A stretch of 64,000 nt of DNA, from assembly GCF_000346615.1 (NCBI RefSeq), contig NZ_ANNU01000024.1:1-64000 (forward strand), read 5' to 3'. The position numbers and the translations under genes were made by a program. The notes beneath the pieces were generated by a model. That model saw only the letters and a program-made list of their open reading frames with translations, was not told the origin of the DNA and made no database searches. Numbering within the stretch: the stretch's first letter is position 1; each line of letters begins with the position of its first letter. Shown one piece after another: positions 1-9,037 of this stretch. The DNA comes from Nafulsella turpanensis ZLM-10. GTDB taxonomy: Bacteria; Bacteroidota; Bacteroidia; Cytophagales; Cyclobacteriaceae.

Positions 1-80
1 CTCTGGCTCTTCTCCTTGTCTCATAACGTTTCTTTTTGTGTATCGCTATTTCAGGACGGGACAAAAAAGTAAATTAAGAA

Positions 81-110
81 GCCCTGTGCCATCGTACAGG
101 GCTTTTTTGT
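81..110 (+). terminator. Rho-independent terminator
   Basis: Seven-bp stem GCCCTGT (81-87) / ACAGGGC (96-102) with an 8-nt loop, followed by six T. It would end a transcript entering from the left edge. Positions 1-80 contain no frame that I can identify as a gene end. Confidence 0.85.
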
Positions 111-237
111 TGCTGCATCAGTTCAAATGGGCTGTTTTTTTTACAAAGATTAGGTGATTATCCTGCTGCTTTATTTGGATTTTGCCGGCGCAATAGCTTA
201 TTTCATACCCTGACTTTTCTAACTAATGTGAAGAAGC

Positions 238-1251
238 ATGAGCGAAATAAGAAATAACTGGACACGCGAGGAAATCGCGGCAATATACAACTCACCTGTG
301 CTGGAATTAATTTACCGTGCGGCGACTGTTCACCGGGAATTTAATGACCCACAGGAGGTGCAGGTATGTACTCTTTTATCGGTAAAAACAGGCGGATGCC
401 CCGAGGACTGTGCTTACTGTCCCCAGGCTGCCCGCTACCACACAGATGTAAAGGTACATAAGCTAATGGAAGTGGAAGAAGTGTTGGGAAAAGCACAGGA
501 GGCCAAGGAATCCGGCAGCACACGTTTTTGCATGGGCGCTGCCTGGCGCGAGGTGCGGAATAACCGCGACTTTGACAAAGTGCTCGATATGGTAAAAGGC
601 GTAAATAAGCTCGGCATGGAAGTGTGCTGTACCCTTGGCATGCTTACCGAAGAACAGGCCAATAAGCTTAAAGAAGCAGGACTTTATGCTTACAACCATA
701 ATCTCGATACCAGCGAAGAACATTATGGCGATATCATCAGTACCCGAACGTATAAAGATCGCCTCGATACCCTGGAGAATGTACGGCAGGCGAAAATATC
801 TGTCTGCTCCGGCGGTATTATAGGTCTTGGCGAAAGCATGGAAGACCGGATTGGTATGCTGCATACCTTGTCTACGCTGCCTGAGCATCCGGAGTCGGTT
901 CCGGTTAATGCACTGGTGCCGGTGGAAGGAACTCCCCTGGAAGAACAGCCACGCGTATCGGTGTGGGAAATGGTGCGCATGATTGCCACTGCCCGCATAA
1001 TTATGCCAAAAGCTATGGTGCGCCTTTCTGCCGGTCGTGTTCGCATGAATACGGAAGAGCAGGCCCTTTGCTTTATGGCTGGTGCCAACAGTATTTTTGC
1101 CGGCGATAAACTGCTGACAACGCCTAACCCAAATGTGGTATCAGATCAGGAAATGTTCCAGGTGCTGAACCTTAAACCACGAAAGGCTTTCAAAGAAGGG
1201 GAAGAAGCGGTCAAGTTTCAGCAGATTCCATCAGCCCAGGCAGAGGCTTAA
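238..1251 (+). CDS. bioB: Biotin synthase BioB
   Basis: Radical-SAM enzyme that inserts sulfur into dethiobiotin, the last step of biotin synthesis; cytoplasmic. The radical-SAM cluster motif CxxxCxxC is at Cys54, Cys58 and Cys61 ([12 protein letters not shown]). The further conserved cysteines of the [2Fe-2S] site are in RFCMGAAWR and [13 protein letters not shown], and the conserved Arg is in [10 protein letters not shown]. At 337 residues the protein has normal family length. The ATG at 238 gives the standard N-terminus; I see no purine-rich ribosome site, as usual in this phylum. It is transcribed alone: a strong bidirectional terminator follows at 1271, and bioF-D-A lie 1 kb further on past an opposing gene. 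Identification is secure. Confidence 0.97.
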   Translation: MSEIRNNWTREEIAAIYNSPVLELIYRAATVHREFNDPQEVQVCTLLSVKTGGCPEDCAYCPQAARYHTDVKVHKLMEVEEVLGKAQEAKESGSTRFCMGAAWREVRNNRDFDKVLDMVKGVNKLGMEVCCTLGMLTEEQANKLKEAGLYAYNHNLDTSEEHYGDIISTRTYKDRLDTLENVRQAKISVCSGGIIGLGESMEDRIGMLHTLSTLPEHPESVPVNALVPVEGTPLEEQPRVSVWEMVRMIATARIIMPKAMVRLSAGRVRMNTEEQALCFMAGANSIFAGDKLLTTPNPNVVSDQEMFQVLNLKPRKAFKEGEEAVKFQQIPSAQAEA

Positions 1252-1270
1252 CCGGAAAAGCAGAATAAAA

Positions 1271-1305
1271 AATCATCCTGAAACTAACTTCAGGATGATT
1301 TTTTT
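1271..1305. terminator. Bidirectional terminator between bioB and the beta-barrel gene
   Basis: Perfect 12-bp inverted repeat (1271-1282 / 1289-1300) with a 6-nt loop. A T-run follows on the plus strand and an A-run (1267-1272) precedes it, giving a T-run on the minus strand. It serves the convergent genes on both sides. Confidence 0.93.
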
Positions 1306-1351
1306 AAATGGTTATGCAAGTGTCGCAGAAGCTATCCGGGACAGGAGGGTA

Positions 1352-1984
1352 TTAATTCAGGAAATATCCCAGGCTAACTACAAACTGTTGCTGTTGCTGT
1401 TCATTGGGAAGATAGGTATGGATGCTGGTGTTTTCCGGATTATAATCACGTAAGTTGCCGATAGTAGTTTCATAGCGGGCATCAAGGGTAAAGCGGAGAA
1501 AGTCCAGCCCCAGGCCGGCCTGCCACCCCCAAATAGCACGTTCATAATACTCATCCGCACGCGCTACTACTGTTGAGCTTTCGCTTACGGCTTCAGTATC
1601 AATCAGGAAACTTGCAAAAGGGCCTCCGTTGACCCTCAAAAGTTTCGACAGGCGAAAGCCTGCTATTACCGGAACATCCAGACGGTGAAAATCCAGCTCA
1701 AGCCTGTCCGGTACCGAGCCGCCCTGCAGATCTTCTTTACTCAGCACCGCTTTGGTAAAGGTATAGTAAGCTTCGGGCTGAACAAAAAGAGGGCCTAACT
1801 TGAGTCTGCCAAAAACCCCGGCATGTATTCCGGCTGTAATACCATCGTTTTCCCAGCCGTTTTGTACCTTCTCGACATTTGCCGAGCCTAGTCCGGCTCC
1901 AACTTTCAGGCCTTTTGTAAAACTTTGGGCATAGGCAAAGCTGCTAAGGGAACACAGGCTTATAATAAAAAATAATTTTTTCAT
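1352..1984 (-). CDS. Outer-membrane beta-barrel protein (PorT-like / OMP_b-brl_2 type)
   Basis: A secreted 210-residue protein with a clear signal peptide (MKKLFFIISLCSLSSFAYAQ, cleavage after residue 19 or 20). Alternating hydrophobic/polar strands follow (KVGAGLGSANV, AGIHAGVFGRLKLGPLFVQP, VPVIAGFRLSKLLRVNGGP), and it ends in QFVVSLGYFLN, a strand with a near-terminal aromatic residue typical of outer-membrane barrels. The length and pattern fit the small 8-stranded barrel family common in Bacteroidetes. Function is unknown. It lies between bioB and bioF on the opposite strand, so a role in biotin uptake is possible, but nothing in the sequence shows it. Confidence 0.8.
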   Translation of the reverse strand: MKKLFFIISLCSLSSFAYAQSFTKGLKVGAGLGSANVEKVQNGWENDGITAGIHAGVFGRLKLGPLFVQPEAYYTFTKAVLSKEDLQGGSVPDRLELDFHRLDVPVIAGFRLSKLLRVNGGPFASFLIDTEAVSESSTVVARADEYYERAIWGWQAGLGLDFLRFTLDARYETTIGNLRDYNPENTSIHTYLPNEQQQQQFVVSLGYFLN

Positions 1985-2050
1985 AGTTGAAAGAAAAGTT
2001 TAAAAATGATATTTAGCTAACGCACATTCATTAATAACAGATGTGCTTTT

Positions 2051-2095
2051 CCTGTTCAAAAGTACGAGTGTAAACACAAAAAGTATATGAACAGG
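2051..2095. repeat. 8-bp inverted repeat in the bioF upstream region
   Basis: CCTGTTCA (2051-2058) and TGAACAGG (2088-2095) form a perfect inverted repeat spaced by 29 nt in the divergent region between the beta-barrel gene and bioF. It could be an operator half-site pair or a weak RNA stem. No Bacteroidetes-type BirA box was recognised here. Confidence 0.45.
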
Positions 2096-2263
2096 CTGTT
2101 TTTGTTAAGCAATCAGGTGGAAAGGAAAAGAGGATGTGCCCTCATGAGTGGCATTCGTTCTGGCTTTCAGTTCCTGCACTGGCCGAATATAGCCGGTTAC
2201 TGGTTGGTAAACTTTTAGCAGATCAGGCATTTAAAATGCTTTTGAACACCATCATAATTGTTT

Positions 2264-3406
2264 ATGAAGCTTATAGAGGAGCACATACAGAAAAAACTCG
2301 AAAGCCGCAGGCAGGATGGAACCCTTCGCAGGCTCCATCCGGAAAGCAGGAAAATAGATTTTTCATCTAACGACTACCTGGGGCTGGCCCGAAACAAAGA
2401 CCTGAGCAGGCAAATCAGCCAGGCCTTTGAGGAACTGGCACTTATGAATGGTTCTACAGGCTCCCGTCTTATTTGCGGTCATTCTGCCCTGGCAGAAGAG
2501 CTGGAAGCATTTATGGCTTCATTTTTTAAGGCAGGAAGCACGCTGCTCATGAATTCCGGCTATATGGCTAATATGGCCCTGCTGTCTGCCTTGCCACAAA
2601 AAAACGACACGATACTTTATGATGAGCTGGTGCATGCCTCCATAAAAGAAGGCTGCCGACTCAGTATGGCACAACGTTTTTCTTTTAAACATAATGAGGT
2701 GCCGAGCCTTAAAAATCGCCTTAAGCGGGCGAGTGGGCAGGTGTTTGTGGTTGTGGAGTCTGTCTACTCAATGGATGGCGACATTGCACCGCTGGCGGAG
2801 CTCGCAGAGCTGTGCGACTCCCAGGGAGCGGCCCTGGTGGTGGACGAGGCGCACAGTACGGGCATTTTCGGAGAAGGCAAAGGCTTAGTTTGTGCCTTAG
2901 GGCTTGAGGAGAAAGTGTGGGCGCGGGTATATACCTTCGGGAAGGCGATGGGGAGCCACGGCGCCTGTGTGGCAGGTACAGCAGACTTAAAAGAATATTT
3001 AATTAACTTTGCACGACCTTTTATCTATACCACTGCCTTACCGCCTCATTCGCTGGTCGCTTTGCAGGAGTCTTTCCGCTTCCTTTCGAACCACCAGGAG
3101 CTGATTGAAGAGCTGGGCAGGAGAATCGAATGGTTTCAGGTATTGAAGAAGGAAAAACTACTGCCATTGCTGGATAGTAGCTGTCAGATAGAAAGCTACA
3201 GCCCGGTGCAGGCCATCGTAATACCCGATGTAAATAAATTGCGGGAAGTAGCCCTTCAGGTGCAGAAGCAGGACTTTGATGTTCGCCCCATTGTTTCTCC
3301 TACTGTGCCGCAGGGCAAGGAGCGCCTGCGCATCTGCCTGCATGCTTATAATACAGAAACTGAAATTAATGGCCTGGTTGAGAGCCTGGCCGCTGCTTTA
3401 GTATGA
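2264..3406 (+). CDS. bioF: 8-amino-7-oxononanoate synthase BioF
   Basis: PLP enzyme of the alpha-oxoamine synthase family that condenses pimeloyl-thioester with alanine, the first step of biotin ring assembly. The frame opens at a TTG at 2258, but the ATG at 2264 (MKLIEEHIQKK) is the more likely start and gives 380 residues, the family norm. Visible motifs are SSNDYLGLA near the N-terminus, the substrate-binding GSTGSRLICG, VVDEAHSTG with the PLP-binding Asp and His, and the Schiff-base lysine at about residue 227 in TFGKAMGSHG. Its stop overlaps the bioD start by 4 nt (ATGA), so translation is coupled. Confidence 0.96.
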   Translation: MKLIEEHIQKKLESRRQDGTLRRLHPESRKIDFSSNDYLGLARNKDLSRQISQAFEELALMNGSTGSRLICGHSALAEELEAFMASFFKAGSTLLMNSGYMANMALLSALPQKNDTILYDELVHASIKEGCRLSMAQRFSFKHNEVPSLKNRLKRASGQVFVVVESVYSMDGDIAPLAELAELCDSQGAALVVDEAHSTGIFGEGKGLVCALGLEEKVWARVYTFGKAMGSHGACVAGTADLKEYLINFARPFIYTTALPPHSLVALQESFRFLSNHQELIEELGRRIEWFQVLKKEKLLPLLDSSCQIESYSPVQAIVIPDVNKLREVALQVQKQDFDVRPIVSPTVPQGKERLRICLHAYNTETEINGLVESLAAALV

Positions 3407-4017
3407 ATTATTTTGTAACCGCCATTGGAACCGACAGTGGCAAAACGCTTGTCAGTGCCATTCTTGCAGAAGCCCTGCAGGCCGATTACTGGAAGCCTGT
3501 TCAGGCCGGCCTTCCGGCCGATAGTGATACTGTTCGCGAGCTGCTGACGAATTCCCGTACACGCATTCTTCCCGAGGCTGTTCGACTTAAAATGCCGGCT
3601 TCCCCACATGCGGCAGCCGCAGCCGAAGGGAGGGCGCTTAAATTATCAGATATTCAGCTTCCGGAAGGAGCACGAAGCCCTTTGGTTATTGAAGGGGCAG
3701 GCGGTTGCCTGGTGCCCCTCAATGAGCGGGACTCCGTAATAGATTTGGTGCCTCAGTTGAAAGCCAGGGTTGTATTGGTGTCAAACCACTACCTGGGCTC
3801 AATTAACCACACATTACTGACGGCCGAATTGCTGAAAGAGCGAAACTATCCGGTGGAAGGAATCCTATTTAATGGCGATGCCATGCCCGGTACTGAGGAG
3901 GTTATACTGGAGCGCACGGGCTACCGATGCCTCTTGCGCCTGGCCCGTCACAAAAAGGTAGATGCTGCCCTGGTGCAGATGTATGCTCAACAGATAAAAA
4001 AGAACTTATATGCCTAA
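3403..4017 (+). CDS. bioD: Dethiobiotin synthetase BioD
   Basis: ATP-dependent carboxylase that closes the ureido ring of dethiobiotin from 7,8-diaminopelargonic acid and CO2. The N-terminal P-loop reads FVTAIGTDSGKT and is followed by the conserved YWKPVQAG. The second nucleotide/substrate motif VIEGAGGCLVPL is intact (about residues 97-108). At 204 residues it is a little shorter than the E. coli enzyme, mainly at the C-terminus. It overlaps bioF by 4 nt upstream and bioA by 8 nt downstream, so the three genes form one translationally coupled unit. Confidence 0.94.
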   Translation: MNYFVTAIGTDSGKTLVSAILAEALQADYWKPVQAGLPADSDTVRELLTNSRTRILPEAVRLKMPASPHAAAAAEGRALKLSDIQLPEGARSPLVIEGAGGCLVPLNERDSVIDLVPQLKARVVLVSNHYLGSINHTLLTAELLKERNYPVEGILFNGDAMPGTEEVILERTGYRCLLRLARHKKVDAALVQMYAQQIKKNLYA

Positions 4018-5287
4018 TCATTTACAGGAACGCGATAAGGAAGTTGTATGGCATCCTTTTACTCCTTTGCTGCAGGACTTGCCTGTGCTGCCAATCCGGA
4101 GGGCCAAAGGTGTTTATTTATATACCGACAGTGGAAGAGCTATACTGGATGCTGTGTCTTCCTGGTGGGTGAACATCCATGGCCACAGCAATGAATATAT
4201 CGCCGAAGCCATCAGCCGGCAGGCCCGGGAACTCGAGCATGTTATTTTTGCCGGCTTTACCCACGAGCCTGCGGTTAAGCTGGCAGAAGGCTTGCTCAAC
4301 ATACTTCCTTCCCGCCAGGCAAAGGTTTTTTATTCTGATAATGGAAGTACGGCGGTAGAAGTTGCGCTTAAAATGGCTTTCCAGTACTGGCATAATAAGG
4401 GCGGCGCCCGCACTAAGGTAATTGCCCTGGAAGGTGCTTACCATGGCGATACCTTCGGGGCAATGTCTGTAGGCGACAGGAATGCTTTTGTGCAGCCTTT
4501 TAAGCCTTTTCTGTTCGAGGTGTCTTCTCTTCCCTTTCCGGATGGTGAGAATAATGAAGCCCTGATGGCCCGCTTCCGGAAATTAGTCGATACCGGAGAG
4601 GTGGCTGCATTTATTTTCGAGCCGCTTATCCAGGGTTCTGGCGGCATGCGCATGTATCCGGCTGCTGTGCTCGATGAACTCCTCCGGATAGCCAGAGAGG
4701 CAGGAGTCATCTGTATTGCCGATGAGGTAATGACCGGCTTCGGGCGAACGGGCAGAATTTTTGCCTCCGATTACCTTCAGCATCAACCGGATATTTTCTG
4801 CCTGAGCAAAGGACTTACCGGCGGAACCATGCCCTTAGGTGTTACTACCTGTACAGAAGAAATTCAGGCCGCTTTTCGTGATCCGGACATCATGAAGACC
4901 TTTTTTCATGGACATTCCTTTACCGCCAACCCACTGGCCTGTGCGGTGGCAAATGCCAGTATGGAGCTGTTGCTGTCCGATGATTGCCAGTCGAGCATAG
5001 CCCGCATCGCCTACCAGCAGAGCCTGTTTGCCGACCGCCTGAGTGATCATCCGAAGGTACAGAATGCCCGTTCCCTCGGGACCATTATGGCGCTGGATAT
5101 TCGCACGGAAGAGGGAACTTCTTACTTTAATTCCAAAAGAAATCGTTTGTATACCTTCTTCCTCGATAAAGATATTTTACTCAGGCCATTAGGAAATACC
5201 CTGTATATTCTGCCTCCTTATGTAATTAAGGAAGAGGAGCTGGACAGGATTTACAGTGCTATAGAGGAATTACTGGATAAGTTGTAA
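4010..5287 (+). CDS. bioA: Adenosylmethionine-8-amino-7-oxononanoate aminotransferase BioA
   Basis: Class III PLP aminotransferase that makes 7,8-diaminopelargonic acid, the BioD substrate. BioA-specific features are the N-terminal VWHPFTP and SSWWVNIHGHSN segments, which separate it from other class III aminotransferases. The PLP lysine is Lys267 in CLSKGLTGGTMPLG, preceded by CIADEVMTGFGRTG, and HGHSFTANPLAC is also conserved. It has 425 residues, normal length. It ends the bioFDA operon, and the next gene is convergent only 36 nt away. No bioC, bioH or bioG for pimeloyl synthesis is present in the window. Confidence 0.96.
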   Translation: MPNHLQERDKEVVWHPFTPLLQDLPVLPIRRAKGVYLYTDSGRAILDAVSSWWVNIHGHSNEYIAEAISRQARELEHVIFAGFTHEPAVKLAEGLLNILPSRQAKVFYSDNGSTAVEVALKMAFQYWHNKGGARTKVIALEGAYHGDTFGAMSVGDRNAFVQPFKPFLFEVSSLPFPDGENNEALMARFRKLVDTGEVAAFIFEPLIQGSGGMRMYPAAVLDELLRIAREAGVICIADEVMTGFGRTGRIFASDYLQHQPDIFCLSKGLTGGTMPLGVTTCTEEIQAAFRDPDIMKTFFHGHSFTANPLACAVANASMELLLSDDCQSSIARIAYQQSLFADRLSDHPKVQNARSLGTIMALDIRTEEGTSYFNSKRNRLYTFFLDKDILLRPLGNTLYILPPYVIKEEELDRIYSAIEELLDKL

Positions 5288-5323
5288 ATACAGAATGAAA
5301 GCGGAAGCATTTTTTAAGAGGAG

Positions 5324-7288
5324 CTATGGGAGGCGAATGCCCAGGAGCAGCATATCGTCTGTTTGCTCCAGCTTCCCCTGCCATTGTTCTATACTTCCAG
5401 CTATTTTTCTTTTCTGCTGCTGCATGGGGAACTCATAATTTTCTTTTATGAGTTCCTGTAGTCGCCAGTGCATAAACTTTTTATCGCTTGCTTCTCCAAA
5501 CTGGTCGGTAATCCCATCTGTAAAAAGGTACAGACAGCTCCCGGGCAGGTAGTAAAAAGAGCCTTCGCGAAACTGCTCTGCCGGCTGCGAAAGGGGGCCA
5601 CCAAAAGTTGTTTTATTTCCTTTATAAACCCGAAGTTCATGGTGCTGGACAAGGTACAGGGGCCGTTTGGCACTGGCAAAAGTTACCTGCTTTTCTTTGG
5701 TATCAATTGAACAAATGGCCAGGTCGAGCCCATCGGCCGATATTTCCGTTTCCTGCTCCTGCCGAAGGTTTTGTCGCAGGTATTGTCTCAGCTGGTTGAG
5801 AATTTCGGCAGGGGAGTAAACATGCTTGTCGATCACAATCTGGTTGAGCAGGGAATTGACCATCACTGTCATCAGCGCACCGGGAACACCATGACCGGTG
5901 CAGTCAATTACGGCCAGCAGGCAGTTATCTCCCTTTTTATAACACCAGTAAAAGTCTCCGTTAACAATATCACGGGCTTTGCAAAATACAAAAGCTTCTT
6001 TAAAGTAGGTCAGCAACTGCTTTTCCTGGGGGAGCAGGGTTTCCTGAATTGTCCTGGCATAATCAATACTGCTGGTGATGTTCAAATTACGGGCTGCAAT
6101 GGCATCGTTTGTTTTTTTGAGCAGTTGGTTCGAATTTCTCTTTGCCTTAAACTGAAAGAACAGGAAGAACGAAACGGAGATAAGCAGAAACAGCCCGGTA
6201 TACAGGTAGTAGTTCACCATCTGGTTCCGGCTTAGTTGAAGGTGACTGATACGGGCATCCTTTTTGAGTATTTCAATCTCCTTCTCCCGCTTCGACAACT
6301 GGTAATTTGTTTCAATCTGGCTGATGCGCTCCAGGTTCTCCTCATTAAAGATGGAGTCCTTCAGGGCAATGTACTGCTGGTAACAGTTAAAGGCTCTTTT
6401 GTAATTTAACTGTTGGGCATAGGCGTCGGCCAGCATTTTGTAGCTTTCTTTCAAGGCAGTTCTGGATTGAACTTTATTGCCTAAGTCAATGGCCTTCTTC
6501 AGGTATTTTACAGCCGTTTGTGCCTTCTTTTGCGCCAGATAAAGTTGGGCAAGGCTGTTTAAAATGAGGGAATGCTCATATTCCCGCCCCTCTTCGGGTA
6601 GCAGCGCCAGGCTTTGATGGAGATAAAAGCCTGCAGAATCGTACTGTGCCTGCTGAGAAAAAAGTTTTCCCAGATTTTCGCAGGTATACATCTGCCCTTC
6701 TACATTTTGTAGCTTACGGTCAATGTTCAGCGACCTGGTGAAATTCCGGTAGGCCTTATCATACTGGCCCAGTTCCATAAAAGCTATGCCAATATTGCTG
6801 AGCGTACTGGTAATAGCGCTGCTATCGCCCAGCTGCTGTTTAATAGAAAGGGCTTTTTGATAATACTCCAGTGAAGCCTGGTGATTTTTAATATCCCTGT
6901 AGAGGATACCCAGGTTGTTATACATGGCACCAATGCCCGATAAGTTTTCATCTTCTTCGAACATCCTGAGCACCTGCCTGAAATAGGAGAGGGTTTGGTC
7001 ATAATTACCGAGGCGGTGGTGCGCAATACCCATGAGGTGTAGTATCTGGCGCTTCTGCCTTCGGTCCTTTAAAGATTCGGCCAGTAAAAGCCCTTCTTCT
7101 GCATAAGTGAGGGAGCTGCTAAGGTCCGATGTAGAAGTTTGGAAAGCAAGTTCATTTAATACCTGGAGCCGGAGCGTGTCGGGGAGTTCGTTTTGGAGAA
7201 GATTTTGAAGGCTGTCGGTACCTGTCGAGCTGCCGGCAAAAAGGAATCTGCTACAAAAAAGAAAAACGAAGAGCCAGGTACTTCTCAT
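5324..7288 (-). CDS. TPR-repeat membrane protein with SpoIIE-type (PP2C) serine phosphatase domain
   Basis: A 654-residue signalling protein. A signal peptide (residues 1-20) leads into roughly six TPR repeats (about 60-330; for example the YNNLGILYRDIKNHQASLEYYQKA unit), predicted periplasmic. A helical linker rich in K and E and one transmembrane helix follow (about 352-375, YLYTGLFLLISVSFFLFFQF). The cytoplasmic C-terminus is a SpoIIE/RsbU phosphatase with all metal-binding motifs: DIVNGDFYW, VIDCTGHGVPGALM, YLFTDGITDQFGE and the closing DDMLLLGIRLP. Such proteins sense outside signals and dephosphorylate anti-anti-sigma-type partners. The target is unknown and no STAS or kinase gene is adjacent. 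Confidence 0.9.
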   Translation of the reverse strand: MRSTWLFVFLFCSRFLFAGSSTGTDSLQNLLQNELPDTLRLQVLNELAFQTSTSDLSSSLTYAEEGLLLAESLKDRRQKRQILHLMGIAHHRLGNYDQTLSYFRQVLRMFEEDENLSGIGAMYNNLGILYRDIKNHQASLEYYQKALSIKQQLGDSSAITSTLSNIGIAFMELGQYDKAYRNFTRSLNIDRKLQNVEGQMYTCENLGKLFSQQAQYDSAGFYLHQSLALLPEEGREYEHSLILNSLAQLYLAQKKAQTAVKYLKKAIDLGNKVQSRTALKESYKMLADAYAQQLNYKRAFNCYQQYIALKDSIFNEENLERISQIETNYQLSKREKEIEILKKDARISHLQLSRNQMVNYYLYTGLFLLISVSFFLFFQFKAKRNSNQLLKKTNDAIAARNLNITSSIDYARTIQETLLPQEKQLLTYFKEAFVFCKARDIVNGDFYWCYKKGDNCLLAVIDCTGHGVPGALMTVMVNSLLNQIVIDKHVYSPAEILNQLRQYLRQNLRQEQETEISADGLDLAICSIDTKEKQVTFASAKRPLYLVQHHELRVYKGNKTTFGGPLSQPAEQFREGSFYYLPGSCLYLFTDGITDQFGEASDKKFMHWRLQELIKENYEFPMQQQKRKIAGSIEQWQGKLEQTDDMLLLGIRLP

Positions 7289-7439
7289 GCAATAATCTAA
7301 TCCTCTTTTATCAGTAGTAAATATAAAAGAATTGATATACGAATGATAGTGGATTGAAAAAATTATACCGGATATTTTAAAAATAATTTTTCAGGGAGCA
7401 GAAAAGCGCTAGCAGGGCAGGTGTGTCATCTTTTTTGAT

Positions 7440-7497
7440 CTGCCATCATTCCTTTGAAAGGGAAGCAAACATTTTTCGTTTCATGTTTTGCTGGCAG
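7440..7497. other. Possible structured RNA: three-way-junction-like fold
   Basis: Outer arms CTGCCA (7440-7445) and TGGCAG (7492-7497) enclose two smaller hairpins: TTCC/GGAA near 7449-7463, and AGCAAAC (7464-7470) with GTTTTGCT (7485-7492, one bulge). It lies in the 276-nt gap between the phosphatase gene start and the E2 gene end. Strand and expression are unknown. Confidence 0.25.
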
Positions 7498-7518
7498 AAA
7501 GCAAGGTGGAAATAAAAA

Positions 7519-7544
7519 AGCCCCGCTATGGAAATAGCAGGGCT
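7519..7544 (-). terminator. Terminator of the E2 gene
   Basis: An 11-bp stem (7519-7529 / 7534-7544) with a 4-nt loop. The single mismatch is a G-U wobble only when read on the minus strand, and the A-run at 7513-7519 gives the minus-strand T-tract. It starts 20 nt after the E2 stop codon. Confidence 0.9.
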
Positions 7545-7564
7545 TCCGGTTTTGGAAAGGATTC

Positions 7565-8890
7565 TTAAATTCCTCTTTTCGTGTCAAATCGTTCCAGGTA
7601 ATCGGCTACACGGCGTACAAACATGCCTCCGAGTGAGCCATCTACTACGCGGTGGTCGTAGGAGTGGGAGAGGAACATTTTATGGCGGATAGCAATGGCG
7701 TCTCCATTAGCTGTTTCAATTACAGCAGGTTTCTTTACAATAGCGCCAAGAGCAAGTATACCCACCTGGGGCTGCATAATAATAGGCGTTCCCATTACAT
7801 TGCCAAAAGAGCCAACATTCGAAACGGTATAGGTTCCGCCGGAAAGCTCATCGGGCTTCAGCTTGTTTTCCCGTGCTCTTTTTGCCAGGTCATTTACTTT
7901 ATTGGTAAGGCCAACAATGTTCAGCTGGTCGGCCTTGTGAATAACCGGCACAATAAGGTTTCCGGTAGGCAGGGCTACGGCAACCCCTATATTAATGTCT
8001 CTGCGCTTAATAATTTTGCCTCCGTCTTCCGACACAGAAACATTGATCATCGGGTAATCCTTAATGGCTTTAACCACTGCCTCTATAAAGATAGGAGTGA
8101 AGGTAAGGTTGCCGCCTTCGCGCTGCTTGAATTCGTTCTTCATACGGTTCCGCCAGAAAACGATATCCGTAACATCGGCTTCTACAAAAGAAGTAACGTG
8201 CGGAGAGATGCGCTTACTGTCAACCATACGGTCGGCAATCATTTTGCGCATGCGGTCCATTTCAATGATTTCGTCATTGGCGTTAACAGAAACAGACACT
8301 TTTGGTGCCGCCTGCTGTGGAGATGCTGCTGCTGCCGGAGTGCTGCTGCTCTGCTGCGGAGCTGCCTGTGCAGGGGCAGGCGCCTGGCTGCGGTTTTCTA
8401 CATAAGCCAGAATATCTTTTTTGGTAACTCTTCCTTCCTTACCAGTGCCGGGAACAGACTCCAGCTCCTGCATGCTGATCCCTTCTTCGCGGGCAATATT
8501 CAGGACGAGTGGAGAATAGAACCGGCCGCTTGCAGGCTTCTCCATCGGTTCGGCAGAACGGGAGGCGGCAGATGCGGCCGCTGCCTGCTGGTTTTCGGCT
8601 GAAGAGGAGCTTTCGGCTGCTGGTGCTGCGGTGTCGCCTGCTTCTTCTCCTTCGGTTTCTATAATGGCAATAGGCTTTCCTACCTGTACCACATCGCCTT
8701 CCTGAACCAGAATTTTAGCAAGGGTTCCGGCATGAGTGGCAGGTACTTCGGTGTCTACCTTGTCAGTCGCTACTTCAAGAACAGATTCATCCTGTTCTAT
8801 GGTATCTCCTTCTTTTTTTAACCAGGTAAGGATGGTGCCTTCCATGATACTTTCGCCCATTTTGGGCATTACCATTTCTACTTTTGCCAT
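7565..8890 (-). CDS. Dihydrolipoamide acyltransferase (E2) of a 2-oxoacid dehydrogenase complex
   Basis: The acyl-transfer core subunit of a 2-oxoacid dehydrogenase, 441 residues. An N-terminal lipoyl domain (residues 1-78) carries the lipoylation site Lys44 in EVATDKVDTEVPA. An Ala/Pro/Ser-rich flexible linker follows (about 80-125), then the E3/E1-binding domain (about 128-172, SPLVLNIAREEGI...GRVTKKDI), a second Ala/Pro/Gln-rich linker, and the catalytic domain ending with the active-site HRVVDG in SYDHRVVDGSLGG. Two long low-complexity linkers are typical. The single lipoyl domain and context do not say whether the partner E1 is for pyruvate or branched-chain oxoacids; Bacteroidetes homologues are often annotated as branched-chain/general E2. 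E1 and E3 are not adjacent. Confidence 0.92.
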   Translation of the reverse strand: MAKVEMVMPKMGESIMEGTILTWLKKEGDTIEQDESVLEVATDKVDTEVPATHAGTLAKILVQEGDVVQVGKPIAIIETEGEEAGDTAAPAAESSSSAENQQAAAASAASRSAEPMEKPASGRFYSPLVLNIAREEGISMQELESVPGTGKEGRVTKKDILAYVENRSQAPAPAQAAPQQSSSTPAAAASPQQAAPKVSVSVNANDEIIEMDRMRKMIADRMVDSKRISPHVTSFVEADVTDIVFWRNRMKNEFKQREGGNLTFTPIFIEAVVKAIKDYPMINVSVSEDGGKIIKRRDINIGVAVALPTGNLIVPVIHKADQLNIVGLTNKVNDLAKRARENKLKPDELSGGTYTVSNVGSFGNVMGTPIIMQPQVGILALGAIVKKPAVIETANGDAIAIRHKMFLSHSYDHRVVDGSLGGMFVRRVADYLERFDTKRGI

Positions 8891-8919
8891 TATGCTTATA
8901 TTTTAAAAATAGCTTAAAA

Positions 8920-8927
8920 CAAAATTA
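8920..8927 (-). promoter_or_regulatory. -7 promoter box for the E2 gene
   Basis: Read on the minus strand this is TAATTTTG, a perfect match to TAnnTTTG. It predicts a transcript start about 20-25 nt before the ATG. No clear -33 TTG was seen. Confidence 0.45.
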
Positions 8928-9037
8928 TATTCTGAATTACTGAAAATGAAATGCTTATATCAGGTAAAAAATAAATAAGGGGCAAATAATGTTTACAGAA
9001 TATTTTGCACTCCAGGAGTATTTGCTTTACAAAAATA

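Noticed and set aside
1-80. Open frame of 23 codons entering from the left edge, ending TAA at 70-72
   Set aside because: The residues do not resemble a known protein end, and a second frame is also open. The terminator at 81 implies a gene to the left, but I cannot say which frame or whether it is protein-coding.
100-237. Biotin regulator (BirA) operator before bioB or bioF
   Set aside because: I looked for TTGTAAAC/GTTTACAA half-sites; only fragments such as TTTACAA and GTGTAAACAC occur, without a paired partner at proper spacing.
2134-2370. 78-codon plus-strand frame overlapping the bioF start
   Set aside because: It runs into bioF in another frame, has no family resemblance and no promoter. 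It is best explained as chance.
7652-8602. 316-codon plus-strand frame opposite the E2 gene
   Set aside because: It is the reverse shadow of the E2 gene, whose low-complexity Ala/Pro/Ser linkers keep the antisense frame open. It has no domain or start context.
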